DNA of 64,000 bases. Origin: an uncultured Rikenellaceae bacterium (GTDB lineage: Bacteria > Bacteroidota > Bacteroidia > Bacteroidales > Rikenellaceae). The notes beneath the pieces were generated by a model. It was not told where the DNA came from, made no database searches, and saw only the letters and a list, made by a program, of their open reading frames with translations. The stretch covers positions 1-64,000 of the forward strand of contig CALYBQ010000011.1 in NCBI GenBank assembly GCA_944415565.1. Reading direction: 5' to 3'. Shown piece by piece: positions 55,220 to 64,000 of this stretch (position 1 is the stretch's first letter; each line of letters starts with the position of its first letter). Both the position numbers and the translations under genes were made by a program.

Positions 55220-58200
55220 ATGCGCAAAGTTATAAAAATATTTTTCTCTCTGTTTGCATGGCTTGTGCTTGCCGGCATAATTATTCCGTTATGGCTCGCG
55301 CTGATGCTCTATCTTCCGCCTGTCCAGACGTTCGCGGTACGCCGTGCAGCCGATATTGTTAGTGATAAGATAGGTGCGGAGGTCTCGGTCGAGGGCGTTC
55401 ATATAAGGTTCTTCAACCGCCTGTCCCTCAAAGGGGTGTATGTCGAGGATTTGCAGCAGGACACGTTGTTTTATGTCAAGGAGTTGAGTGTGGGTACGAG
55501 TGTTTCGGGTCTGTTCGGCGGCGACTTGTCGTTGGGCAAAGTGAAGTTGGTAGAGCCTAAGTTCTACCTGCATCAACAGGAGGATAGCTTGTCTAATCTG
55601 AAGCATGTGTTGCGCGGGGTAGAGAAAGGCAGGGCGCGGAAGAAGGGCGGCAAAGTGTTCAAGATGCGTGCGGCTGGGTTGGAAATTGTGGATATGTCGT
55701 TCAGACATACGAAATGCGTCCGCGACCCGCGCGAATACGGCGTTAATTTTACCGATCTGGATACGAAGCTGCACCGCCTCGATGTCGAGCGGGTTGCTGT
55801 GTACGGCGACAGCATATCCATGCGTATTAAGGATATATCGTTGAGGGATAAGAGCGGGTTTGAGGTCGCGCAGTTGTCAGCGCATGATTTTTCCGTTTCC
55901 GGCAGCGGCCTCAGGTTTAAGGGACTGGAGTTCGATGCGTCGGGTTCGCATGTCGAGATGGATTCGCTCAACCTGTTGTATACGGAATGGGGGATGGCGG
56001 ACTTCCTGAACAGCGTGCGTTTCGAGTCGAGGATGCGTAATACGGTTGTCGATTTCGGAACGATAGCCTATTTCGCGCCGTCGCTGCGTGATTGGAAAAT
56101 GGTGGTCAGCGGTGCCGACGCTTTCGTGGAAGGGCCGGTGGCGGATATGCGCGGGCGTTTCGAGCGGGCCAGAGTTTATGGCAGCGACCTCGCTATGTCG
56201 TTCGCTATGGTCGGTTTGCCGGATGTGGACAACACTCGGTTCGATTTTGTGATAGACGAGCTCCGTACCGATGCGGACGATGTGAAGAGCATATTCGGTG
56301 ACGTGGCGAAAAACGAGGAACTTCCCGATAACGTATATGCGAAACTTGAGGAGTTGGGCGAAATAGGTGTGGTCGTGAGTTTCAGTGGTCTGCTCAATGA
56401 TTTCCAGTCGCAGGCGCGTTTGGAGACGGAGCAGGGCGATGTCGGTTTCGATATGGGATTGCGGCCCGGCAGGGATAAGACCGCCGCGTTTTCCGGGAAT
56501 ATTGAGATCGACGGTTTCAATCTCGGCGGCTTCGTGAATGTAGACGGGATGGGGCGTTTGTCGATGTCGGCGACGCTGGACGGTTTCGTCGGCAAGGATG
56601 TTCTCGAAGCCCGCACCAATACGGTCATATCCGATTTCGGATTTAACGGGTACGATTATAATAGTATACAGCTTGACGGAACCATAAAGAACCGGTTGTT
56701 CCTCGGTAAAATATCGTCGTCGGATCCGAATCTGGATTTCGATTTCGACGGTATGTTGGATTTCAACGATTCGATACCCCGATACGATTTCGCTTTGAAA
56801 CTGCGTAATGCGGACCTTGCCCGGCTCAATGTCAACAAGCGGGACTCGGTGTCGCTGCTGAGTTGCGAGCTGAACGCTACCGCGAGCGGCGGAGGTATAG
56901 ACGAGCTTAACGGAGAGGTTGCCGTCGGGAACGTGACATACATGGCCAATGCCGATACGCTGACAACGGCGGTGATGACGGTCACAGGGCGTAACAGCAA
57001 GGACAGCAAGAATATCGAGTTTCGCTCGGATTTCGCCGACGTCGATTTCCGCAGCCGTACGAGTTATACGGAGCTTATTCCTCAGATACAAAATATGTTG
57101 AGGGTGTATATGCCGACGCTCTCCCCCCGTGAGCGAGGACAGGCGGCTGAGGACGTGGCCGTCAACGCGCCTGCGGATGCGTCGAATTATTCCATTCTCA
57201 AAGTGAATGTCAAGGAGACAGCCAACCTTGCCGGCGTGTTGTTGCCGGGACTGGTCGTGGCCAAGGGTACCAAGGTGTCGCTGTTGTTCAATCCGTATAT
57301 CAGGAAGTTCTCGCTCGACGCCACGTCGGAGTATCTGGAGTATAACGACAATTTCGCATCGGATCTCGAGATAAACAGCCGTGACGAGGGCGATTCGCTT
57401 GTCATGTACCTAAGGGCCGACGACCTGTATGCAGCAGGATTGTATATGCCGCACTTCTCGGTGAACGCCGGCGTCAGGGATAACGTGGTGAACGCCGCCA
57501 TGCGGTTTGCCAACCATCAGAACGGCATATCGGCACTTATAGGGGCCAATGCCGTTCTGGGGCGCGATACTTTGGACGGTAAGGCTATGGTGAACCTGCG
57601 TCTTACGCCGTCGTCGATTACATCCAACGGGCGTGTGTGGAATATGTTCGCGCGCAACGTGGTTTTCAAGAGCCGGGATATAAGGGTCGGAGATTTTGCG
57701 ATTGTCGGGTCCGGACAGTTGTTGACTGTGAACGGTGCTGCGACTGACAACCGGGAGGATACGTTGAGGGTGAAATTATCCAATTTCGACATCGCCCCTT
57801 TGTCTCAGTTGACATCGCAGATGGGATACAGCCTGTCGGGCAAGTTGAATGGCGGTGTGGATATGATGTCGGTGATGAACAACGGTATCGTGGAAGCTAA
57901 TATCGGGCTGGATTCGGTCGTAGTGAACCAGACGCGGATGCCGTCGCTGGCGGTGTCGAGCTTGTGGGATTTCGAGAACGAACGGGCGCGTTTCTCGATA
58001 GTGTCGGACGGTGACGAGAAACCTGTCGTGAGAGGATATTACCTGCCGTTGGAAAAACGATACATGGCATTCCTCGATGCGGAAGGCATAGATATGGCTC
58101 TGCTCGATCCGTTCCTGCAAGGGGCTGTCAGCGGTACGACCGGTAAGGCCAATGCCAATCTCGAATTTACGGGCGTGGGCCGTGAGCTGAAGACCAACGG

Positions 58201-59875
58201 TAAGATCACAGTGCCGGAGTTGACGACCAAGGTGGATTACCTGAATGTCAATTATACCGTGAAAAACGGCGAGATAGAGTTCGTCGATAATAAGTTGACT
58301 CTGCATCCGACACGTTTCGTGGATCAGGAGGGTAACGAGGGGATGCTCGATCTGTCGGTGGACCTTAACAACCTGAAGAATGTTGCCTTTACGGTGAATA
58401 CCCGGCCGCGCAATATGCTGGTGCTTAATACGACGGAGAACGAGAGCGATATGTTCTACGGTAAGGTATACGCATCGGGCAATGCCAGCATAGTGGGCGA
58501 CAAGAGAGGGACGAACATCAGCGTGAACGCCACGACTGCCGACAATTCGGAGTTCCATCTGCCGCTTAGCGGAAAGACCGACGCTCTGCGTTCCGATTTG
58601 GTCGTTTTCAAGGAGCCGGATATGGCTTACGCGGACAGCAGCGACTACCTCGTGCGTAAGCGCATGATAGTGGAGAGGAAGAACAGGAACAGGATGCAGT
58701 CGGAAAGTTCGGCGCTCAATATAGATATGGTGTTGAACGTGCTGCCGAATGCGCTCGTGGAGATAGTGATAGACCCGAAGATGGGCGGCGCGCTGCGCGG
58801 TCGCGGCAATGGCTCGATAACCATGAACATCAACCCGTCGAGCAATACGCTCAATATGTATGGCGACTATCAGATTACGGAGGGGGTGTATACGCTGGTG
58901 CTGCACGACATTATCGAGCGAAACTTTATGATTGCCGACGGTAGTTCGCTGCAATGGACTGGCGATCCGGTGGACGCCATGCTGAACGTGTCGGCCGTGT
59001 ATAAATTGAAGGCATCTCTCGCCCCGTTGTTGGACGATGCTCAGTATAGCGGGACCGTCCCTGTCGAATGTTGGCTGATGATGAGCGAACGACTCTCGCA
59101 GCCGCATATGACCTTCAATATATCGTTGCCGACCAGCGAGCCGAATACGCAGACGCTCGTAGCCAATTCGCTGAATACGCAGGAGATGATGGCGACGCAG
59201 TTTTTCTCGTTGATAACTCTGCGTAAGTTCTATCGCGATATAGGTCAGGGTGTGAATATCGGTTTGGCGAGCGCCGGAGCCGACGAGTTGGTCAACATAT
59301 TGTCGTCGCAACTTACGAACTGGCTCTCGAACGACAGGTTCAATATCGGCCTTACATACCGTTCGCAGAGCGAGTACAATTCGGACGAGGTGAACCTCGA
59401 TTTTTCGACATATCTTGCCGGTAACCGTTTGTTGTTGGAGGTCGAGGGTAACTATGATGCCAAGAACACTCCCAATCTCAGTACCCGTAACGTGAGCAAT
59501 CTCTCGGGCGACTTCGCCCTGACGTGGCTGATTGACCGAAGCGGTAACTTGCGGCTGAAAGGATTTACACGCACGATAGACCGTTTCGACGAAAATCAGG
59601 GTTTGCAGGAGAGCGGGATAGGTCTCTATTACCGGGAGGATTTTAACAATCTTAACGATTTGTGGCGCAATATCAAGCAGCGTTTCTCGATTTTCGAACG
59701 TAAAAAACGGCAGGATAAGGAGTCCCGGCAGCCGGACGGGGATGCGGACGAGAACGGCGAAGGGAAAGAAGATGATTTTTCTGATGCAATCTCCCGCCCC
59801 GATATGCAGGAAATAAAGTCAGATTCCGTATATTTGCCGGTAATTGAGGATGTAACGCCGGAGAGGGAACGTTGA
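55220..59875 (+). CDS. TamB-like (DUF490/AsmA-type) translocation and assembly protein
   Basis: 1551 residues with an N-terminal membrane anchor (about 5-30) and then a very long chain of beta-strand repeats, as in TamB and other bridge-like lipid/protein carriers: the N-terminal AsmA-like block contains VSVEGVHIRFFNRLSLKGVYVEDL, and the C-terminal DUF490 region (about 1150-1480) contains LNMYGDYQITEGVYTLVLHDIIERNFMIADGSS. TamB spans the periplasm and is thought to help lipid transport and outer-membrane assembly. No tamA gene is adjacent. The last 60 residues are charged and low-complexity (KKRQDKESRQPDGDADENGEG). Confidence 0.93.
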   Translation: MRKVIKIFFSLFAWLVLAGIIIPLWLALMLYLPPVQTFAVRRAADIVSDKIGAEVSVEGVHIRFFNRLSLKGVYVEDLQQDTLFYVKELSVGTSVSGLFGGDLSLGKVKLVEPKFYLHQQEDSLSNLKHVLRGVEKGRARKKGGKVFKMRAAGLEIVDMSFRHTKCVRDPREYGVNFTDLDTKLHRLDVERVAVYGDSISMRIKDISLRDKSGFEVAQLSAHDFSVSGSGLRFKGLEFDASGSHVEMDSLNLLYTEWGMADFLNSVRFESRMRNTVVDFGTIAYFAPSLRDWKMVVSGADAFVEGPVADMRGRFERARVYGSDLAMSFAMVGLPDVDNTRFDFVIDELRTDADDVKSIFGDVAKNEELPDNVYAKLEELGEIGVVVSFSGLLNDFQSQARLETEQGDVGFDMGLRPGRDKTAAFSGNIEIDGFNLGGFVNVDGMGRLSMSATLDGFVGKDVLEARTNTVISDFGFNGYDYNSIQLDGTIKNRLFLGKISSSDPNLDFDFDGMLDFNDSIPRYDFALKLRNADLARLNVNKRDSVSLLSCELNATASGGGIDELNGEVAVGNVTYMANADTLTTAVMTVTGRNSKDSKNIEFRSDFADVDFRSRTSYTELIPQIQNMLRVYMPTLSPRERGQAAEDVAVNAPADASNYSILKVNVKETANLAGVLLPGLVVAKGTKVSLLFNPYIRKFSLDATSEYLEYNDNFASDLEINSRDEGDSLVMYLRADDLYAAGLYMPHFSVNAGVRDNVVNAAMRFANHQNGISALIGANAVLGRDTLDGKAMVNLRLTPSSITSNGRVWNMFARNVVFKSRDIRVGDFAIVGSGQLLTVNGAATDNREDTLRVKLSNFDIAPLSQLTSQMGYSLSGKLNGGVDMMSVMNNGIVEANIGLDSVVVNQTRMPSLAVSSLWDFENERARFSIVSDGDEKPVVRGYYLPLEKRYMAFLDAEGIDMALLDPFLQGAVSGTTGKANANLEFTGVGRELKTNGKITVPELTTKVDYLNVNYTVKNGEIEFVDNKLTLHPTRFVDQEGNEGMLDLSVDLNNLKNVAFTVNTRPRNMLVLNTTENESDMFYGKVYASGNASIVGDKRGTNISVNATTADNSEFHLPLSGKTDALRSDLVVFKEPDMAYADSSDYLVRKRMIVERKNRNRMQSESSALNIDMVLNVLPNALVEIVIDPKMGGALRGRGNGSITMNINPSSNTLNMYGDYQITEGVYTLVLHDIIERNFMIADGSSLQWTGDPVDAMLNVSAVYKLKASLAPLLDDAQYSGTVPVECWLMMSERLSQPHMTFNISLPTSEPNTQTLVANSLNTQEMMATQFFSLITLRKFYRDIGQGVNIGLASAGADELVNILSSQLTNWLSNDRFNIGLTYRSQSEYNSDEVNLDFSTYLAGNRLLLEVEGNYDAKNTPNLSTRNVSNLSGDFALTWLIDRSGNLRLKGFTRTIDRFDENQGLQESGIGLYYREDFNNLNDLWRNIKQRFSIFERKKRQDKESRQPDGDADENGEGKEDDFSDAISRPDMQEIKSDSVYLPVIEDVTPERER

Positions 59876-59986
59876 ACGGCTGGCGTCGTGTCTGAAATAA
59901 ACGACGGTCGCGGTATGTTTTCGTAGCGTCCGGAGTGAGTTAAGGATTAGAACAGAATAAAATACGAACAAAAAACAATTAAAATT

Positions 59987-60679
59987 ATGGCATTCTTTCT
60001 GCAGGCGGCATTGCCCGATTCGACAGCTACTACGATGATCGAGGAGGCTACTAAAACGATGAAACTCGGCGACCTTTTCTTGGCCGGCGGTTGGATCATG
60101 TGGGTACTCTTGTTACTTGCCGGCGTTACCGTATTCATCTTCGTCGAACGTTTCATCGCGATAAACAAGGCGTCGAAATGGGATTCGAATTTCATGAACA
60201 GGATACGTGATTATATCTACGAGGGTAAGATAGCATCAGCGGTGAACCTTTGCAAATCAACCGACACTCCTGTGGCAAGGATGGTAATTAAAGGTATAGA
60301 GCGTATTGGCCGTCCGATGTCGGATGTGCAGACCTCGATAGAGAATGTCGCCAACCTCGAAGTGTCGAAACTGGAGACCAACCTTCCGTTCCTCGCTACG
60401 ATAGCCGGCGGTGCGCCGATGCTCGGATTCCTCGGTACGGTTATAGGTCTCGTGAGCGCGTTCATGGATATGTCGCAGGCGAGCGGAACGATAGATATCA
60501 GCCTCCTTTCGGGCGGTATGTATACGGCCATGATAACTACTGTCGGCGGTCTTATCGTTGGTATTCCGGCATACTTCGGTTACAACTACCTCGTGCAGAG
60601 GATCGAGAAGCTGGTCTTCCAGATGGAGGCAAACTCGATAGCGTTCATGGATATATTGAACCAGCCGGTCGAAAAATAA
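59987..60679 (+). CDS. exbB: MotA/TolQ/ExbB proton channel protein
   Basis: 230 residues with three membrane helices: about 32-62 (GWIMWVLLLLAGVTVFIFVERFI), 132-160 (FLATIAGGAPMLGFLGTVIGLVSAF) and 175-205 (GGMYTAMITTVGGLIVGIPAYFGYNYL). The pore-lining Gly/Ala/Thr residues of helices 2 and 3 are conserved. With ExbD it makes the proton-driven motor that powers TonB. First gene of a tight exbB-exbD-tonB-DUF1573 cluster. Confidence 0.96.
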   Translation: MAFFLQAALPDSTATTMIEEATKTMKLGDLFLAGGWIMWVLLLLAGVTVFIFVERFIAINKASKWDSNFMNRIRDYIYEGKIASAVNLCKSTDTPVARMVIKGIERIGRPMSDVQTSIENVANLEVSKLETNLPFLATIAGGAPMLGFLGTVIGLVSAFMDMSQASGTIDISLLSGGMYTAMITTVGGLIVGIPAYFGYNYLVQRIEKLVFQMEANSIAFMDILNQPVEK

Positions 60680-60750
60680 CAGGCCGTTAATCAAACCTGC
60701 CGTAACGACCTTACGCCGCAGGGCAGTCGCATTTTGAAAACGAATTAACT

Positions 60751-61143
60751 ATGGCTATAAAAAGAGGTTCGAAGGTGGATGCATCGTTCAGTACGGCGTC
60801 GATGTCCGACGTTGTGTTCCTGCTGCTCGTCTTCCTCCTGATATCGACCACGCTGATAAACCCTAACGCGCTGAAGCTGATGCTCCCGAAGAGCAATAAC
60901 CAGCTCAACGTGAAACCTTATACGACGGTGTCCATAACCAAGGACCTCCAGTATTACGTGGAGGACGAGTACGTTCCGTTCCCCGAAGTGGAGAGCCGGT
61001 TGCGTGCGATACTCGGCGATGTGGAGAATCCTGTGGTATCGCTGCATGCCGACAAGAGCGTGCCGATAGAGGAGGTCGTTAAGGTTATGAACATACTGAA
61101 GGATAACAATTTTCAAATGATACTTGCAACGGCCCCATTGTAA
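60751..61143 (+). CDS. exbD: ExbD/TolR biopolymer transport protein
   Basis: 130 residues: a short cytosolic N-terminus, one membrane helix (about 18-38, MSDVVFLLLVFLLISTTLI) containing Asp20, the essential proton-carrying residue, and a periplasmic domain (45-130). With ExbB it forms the motor coupling the proton gradient to TonB. It starts 71 bases after exbB and ends 3 bases before the tonB gene. Confidence 0.96.
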   Translation: MAIKRGSKVDASFSTASMSDVVFLLLVFLLISTTLINPNALKLMLPKSNNQLNVKPYTTVSITKDLQYYVEDEYVPFPEVESRLRAILGDVENPVVSLHADKSVPIEEVVKVMNILKDNNFQMILATAPL

Positions 61144-61146
61144 CCG

Positions 61147-61953
61147 ATGTATTATTACGAGACAGATAATAAGGCGGGTAAGCGCATAGGTATTATAGCG
61201 GGAGTAGGATATCTCGTTATATGGGCCGTCATGTTGCTTGTGATAAGCTTCACGTTCGAGGACAAGCAGATGGGGCAGGGTATCCTCGTGAATTTCGGGG
61301 ATACGGAGAACGCTGCCGGCAAGGCGGATCCCCGCGACAATTCGGTCGCTCCGCAGAGGTCGCAGCAACAGCGGGAAACTGCACCTCAGCGTAGGCCGGA
61401 ACAGGTGGTTACTCAGGATGTCGAGGAGGCACCCGAGATTGCACAGACTGCTCCCGAACGCCAGCAAAAGCCCGCCGAGCAGACACAACCCGGAGAGAAT
61501 ACTCCAGCGGAGACCACTCCTGTGGAGCAGCCGCGTGTCGCAGATCCGAGGCTTAATTTCCCCGGCCGGACGCAGGGAAGCACCTCTTCGTCCGAGGGCA
61601 GTTCGGAAGGTGCGGGTAATAAGGGCGTTGCCGAGGGTGCTCCGGAAGGCAGCCACGAAGGGACCGGATTGGGGGCGGACGGAAACAGTTTCGATCTCGC
61701 CGGACGTAGTATTGTAGGGCAGTTGCCGAAACCTGCGTATAACGTCAATAAGGGCGGCCGCGTAATCGTGGAGATAACGGTTGATCCGAACGGCGCTGTG
61801 ACGAATGCCCAGTACCGTGCGGCAGGATCGACAACGAACGATGCCGCACTTATCAATGCTGCCCTGAAAGCGGCCCGGATGTCGAAATTTAGCCGCATCA
61901 ATCGCGAAGGTCTTCAGGTAGGCACTATTACTTATAATTTTAAGCTCCAGTAA
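61147..61953 (+). CDS. tonB: TonB-like energy transducer
   Basis: 268 residues: N-terminal cytosolic stretch, one membrane helix (about 13-35), a Pro/Glu/Gln-rich periplasmic spacer (55-150) and a Gly/Ser/Glu-rich segment (EGSSEGAGNKGVAEGAPEG), then a C-terminal domain with RVIVEITVDPNGAVTNAQYR ending GTITYNFKLQ. With ExbBD it transmits energy to outer-membrane TonB-dependent receptors. The position 3 bases after exbD makes it the cognate partner. It resembles the orphan at 42492-43298. Confidence 0.93.
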   Translation: MYYYETDNKAGKRIGIIAGVGYLVIWAVMLLVISFTFEDKQMGQGILVNFGDTENAAGKADPRDNSVAPQRSQQQRETAPQRRPEQVVTQDVEEAPEIAQTAPERQQKPAEQTQPGENTPAETTPVEQPRVADPRLNFPGRTQGSTSSSEGSSEGAGNKGVAEGAPEGSHEGTGLGADGNSFDLAGRSIVGQLPKPAYNVNKGGRVIVEITVDPNGAVTNAQYRAAGSTTNDAALINAALKAARMSKFSRINREGLQVGTITYNFKLQ

Positions 61954-61955
61954 TT

Positions 61956-62426
61956 ATGAATAACCGACTGTATTCATGTCTGTGCGCGTTGTTTGCTGCG
62001 GTGGCCGTATATTCGGCCGATGCCGCGTCTGTGGCTCAGGAAGTGCCGCAGCAGGATTCTGCAAAAGTCGCCTGTCGTGACACTACCGTGCAGAAACGTG
62101 TCGTGGACGGACCGTGCATGGATTTCGGCGACGATACGGAGTACGATTTCGGTAAGATACGGGAGAGCGGAGGCAAGCAGACCGGGACTTTCATGTTCAA
62201 GAATTCGGGTAACAGGCCGTTGGTCGTAACGAAGGTTATGGTTTCGTGCAAATGCGTCAACATCACTTTTCCGAAGAAACCGGTAGCTCCGGGCGCGGAG
62301 GGGACTATCACGGTTACATACGATCCTAAAAAACAAAAGGGAATTTTTCATAAGGCTATTCAGGTGTACTCCAATGATCCGCAGGCGCGCTTCATTATCC
62401 TGATAAAAGGCGAGGTGGTCGAATGA
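61956..62426 (+). CDS. DUF1573 domain exported protein
   Basis: 156 residues with a signal peptide (about 1-24). The DUF1573 domain (about 50-156) has the Ig-like pattern DFGKIRESGGKQTGTFMFKNSGNRPLVVTKV, then SCKC and PVAPGAEGTITVTYDP. The domain belongs to the ASPM/HYDIN-like immunoglobulin fold and is very common in Bacteroidota envelopes, with no known role. The start is 2 bases after the tonB stop, so it is part of the exbB-exbD-tonB operon and may help that complex. Confidence 0.9.
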   Translation: MNNRLYSCLCALFAAVAVYSADAASVAQEVPQQDSAKVACRDTTVQKRVVDGPCMDFGDDTEYDFGKIRESGGKQTGTFMFKNSGNRPLVVTKVMVSCKCVNITFPKKPVAPGAEGTITVTYDPKKQKGIFHKAIQVYSNDPQARFIILIKGEVVE

Positions 62427-62478
62427 TTTGCCGTGTGTAGACGGCTTTTCGTAGGCCGATTAAACTAAAACCGTTGTA

Positions 62479-63807
62479 ATGGCTAATATCCTCATAAAAG
62501 ATGCCGTTGTGGTTCCGATGTACGAATCCGGCGGCATTCGTTATTTCCGTGGGTCCGTAGGGATCGAGGGGAACACTATCGCCATGGTGTGTAGCGGAGA
62601 TGATGCGCGTGTGGAGATGTTTCGAGCAAGGCATGAAGACAATTTGCACGAAATAGACGGACGCGGTCATGCCCTCCTGCCGGGACTTATCAATACGCAC
62701 TGCCACACTCCTATGACGCTGATGCGTTCCTATGCCGACGACTTGCCGCTGATGCCTTGGCTTGAGGACCATATCTGGCCGTTCGAGGCCGGCATGACGC
62801 CGGACGATATAAGGCTGGGAACGGAATTGGGCGTCGCCGAGATGTTGCTGGGCGGGACGACCTGTTTTCTGGATATGTATTTCCGTGAGGATGTGATTGC
62901 GGACGTGGTAGACAAGGCCGGGATGCGTGCCGTTCTCTCGACCACCATAATGGGGGACAACAATCTGTCGTTCGAAAAAGATCTTGCTGCGTTGGTCGAA
63001 CGTGCGAGCTGTTGCGGCGGCCGCGTAACACCTATGATAGCGTGTCATTCACCGTATACGGTCTCTTCTAATAATCTGCTGTACGCTAAACGTATGGCGG
63101 AGAAGTTCGGCGTGGGGTTGAATATTCATGTCGCCGAAACGCGGGAAGAGGTAGGCATAATACGTGAAAAATTCGGTAAGACTCCGGTGCAATATCTCGA
63201 TGATCTGGGTTTGTTGGGACCATCGACAATAGCCGTACATTGCGTCCATCTGACTGACGACGACATTAGAATACTTGCCGAACGTAATGTTTCTGTGTCT
63301 CATAATCCGCAGAGCAACATGAAGTTGGCTAGCGGGATTTCGCCTGTCGCAAAGATGGTGTCGGCAGGGGTGAATGTGACGATAGGTACGGACGGGGCAA
63401 GTTCGAACAACGACCTCGATATGTGGGAGGAGATGCGTAGCGTTTCGTTCCTGCAAAAGGTTACGGCGGCCGACCCTTGCATATTGCCTGCATGGGATGT
63501 ACTCGGAATGGCTACCGTTAATGCTGCCGCTGCGTTGGGCCTCGGCGACAAGTTGGGGCAAATTAAGGAGGGGATGCTTGCTGACCTAATAATGGTCGAT
63601 ATGGATAAGCCTCATTTGCATCCACAGACGGATGTGGTTGCAAATCTCGTATATTGTGCGAAGAGCGGCGACGTCGATACCGTCTTGATAGATGGTAATG
63701 TCGTCGTGGATAAGGGGCGGCTCGTAGACTGTGATTTACGGTCGTTATACGATAAGGTCGATGCGCGGGTCGAAGAGATAAGAACTGCGACGGCTAAACG
63801 GTTATAG
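62479..63807 (+). CDS. MTA/SAH deaminase-like amidohydrolase
   Basis: 442 residues of the amidohydrolase superfamily (TRZ/ATZ, MtaD group). Metal ligands are visible: LINTHCHTPM (His74, His76), NIHVAETREE (His near 219), HCVHL (His near 254/257) and GTDGASSNNDLDMWEEMR (Asp near 303). These enzymes deaminate 5-methylthioadenosine, S-adenosylhomocysteine or adenosine; if so here, it would clear SAH made by methyl transfer. Substrate is inferred by family. It starts 52 bases after the DUF1573 gene on the same strand; whether it shares the operon is unclear. The last 193 bases of the window after it hold nothing I recognise. Confidence 0.9.
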   Translation: MANILIKDAVVVPMYESGGIRYFRGSVGIEGNTIAMVCSGDDARVEMFRARHEDNLHEIDGRGHALLPGLINTHCHTPMTLMRSYADDLPLMPWLEDHIWPFEAGMTPDDIRLGTELGVAEMLLGGTTCFLDMYFREDVIADVVDKAGMRAVLSTTIMGDNNLSFEKDLAALVERASCCGGRVTPMIACHSPYTVSSNNLLYAKRMAEKFGVGLNIHVAETREEVGIIREKFGKTPVQYLDDLGLLGPSTIAVHCVHLTDDDIRILAERNVSVSHNPQSNMKLASGISPVAKMVSAGVNVTIGTDGASSNNDLDMWEEMRSVSFLQKVTAADPCILPAWDVLGMATVNAAAALGLGDKLGQIKEGMLADLIMVDMDKPHLHPQTDVVANLVYCAKSGDVDTVLIDGNVVVDKGRLVDCDLRSLYDKVDARVEEIRTATAKRL

Positions 63808-64000
63808 TCTGCCGGCGATTAACGGATCGCTTAGGTGCTCTGTCTTGTTTTTCAATTATCATAATAAGGGGTGCCGGATTATCCGGAAGGTGGATAATAC
63901 TCAGTTGTGAGCGGACTTCCCTGTTCGGAAGATTTGTGACGTGTCTGTTCAGGCAAAATGACGCAACGGGCAAGTTCCGGTCGTCCCGATGCAGGTTTCA

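Noticed and set aside
57776-59311. A 511-codon minus-strand frame inside the tamB-like gene
   Set aside because: Shadow frame rich in His and Arg, overlapping the DUF490 region that is plainly coding on the plus strand.
1-64000. tRNA genes, CRISPR arrays or insertion sequences
   Set aside because: I looked for TPsiC-like GTTCRA with acceptor pairing, regularly spaced direct repeats, and transposase motifs with flanking inverted repeats. The inverted repeats found are all terminators at gene ends.

Overview
The window is a stretch of chromosome from a member of the Bacteroidota, most likely order Bacteroidales and plausibly a Rikenellaceae/Alistipes-like gut anaerobe. Sequence signs are a G+C content that looks near 50%, almost no Shine-Dalgarno sequences, many TAnnTTTG (-7) promoter elements, an lpxC-fabZ gene fusion, a eukaryote-like isoleucyl-tRNA synthetase, xylan-acting secreted enzymes, and a complete sodium-pumping methylmalonyl-CoA decarboxylase operon of the succinate-to-propionate pathway. 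The genus is inference. I found no insertion sequence, phage gene, CRISPR array, rRNA or tRNA; gene density is that of an ordinary core chromosome.

Layout. 1-1.5 kb: the end of rpoN (sigma-54) and two membrane proteins. 1.6-3 kb: a peroxiredoxin and a small lipoprotein. 3-9.5 kb: propionate metabolism, with meaB (mutase chaperone) and a cysteine-less redoxin divergent from mce-mmdA-oadG/lamin-tail-mmdC-mmdB. 9.7-13 kb: ffh, a chloramphenicol acetyltransferase-like gene and folD. 13.2-17.7 kb: a GH115 alpha-glucuronidase, a CE1-type esterase and a pentapeptide-repeat protein. 17.7-30 kb: housekeeping genes (rnhA, a DksA-like regulator, ileS, gcvT, yjbQ, a small winged-helix protein, recQ, an RNase D-like exonuclease, a DUF975 protein, a ferredoxin, serS). 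30-37 kb: glutaminyl cyclase lipoprotein, metH, metF, an M20 peptidase. 37-43 kb: a barrel-like secreted protein, a probable PPi-dependent phosphofructokinase, small Fe-S and acidic proteins, a K+/H+ antiporter and an orphan TonB-like protein. 43.4-50.7 kb: lpxC/fabZ-lpxA, then rimP-nusA-infB. 50.8-55 kb: a GH43 enzyme, then tsaD-GNAT-sulP on the minus strand. 55.2-63.8 kb: a TamB-like giant, exbB-exbD-tonB, a DUF1573 protein and an MTA/SAH deaminase-like amidohydrolase.

How they work together. The mce-mmd operon would epimerise and decarboxylate methylmalonyl-CoA while exporting Na+; MeaB protects the B12-dependent mutase, whose genes lie outside the window. metH and metF form the methionine branch of one-carbon metabolism, fed by folD and gcvT elsewhere in the window. 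lpxC/fabZ and lpxA start lipid A synthesis, while tamB, exbBD and tonB serve the outer membrane. rimP-nusA-infB is the conserved transcription/translation operon.

Most worth a second look: the lamin-tail/OadG fusion; a recQ promoter folded into the terminator of the preceding winged-helix gene, whose product resembles the RecQ tail; a strong hairpin at the start of the rimP-nusA-infB transcript; a meaB-linked redoxin with CxxC replaced by DDQS; and two paralogous TonB-like proteins of which only one has exbBD beside it.
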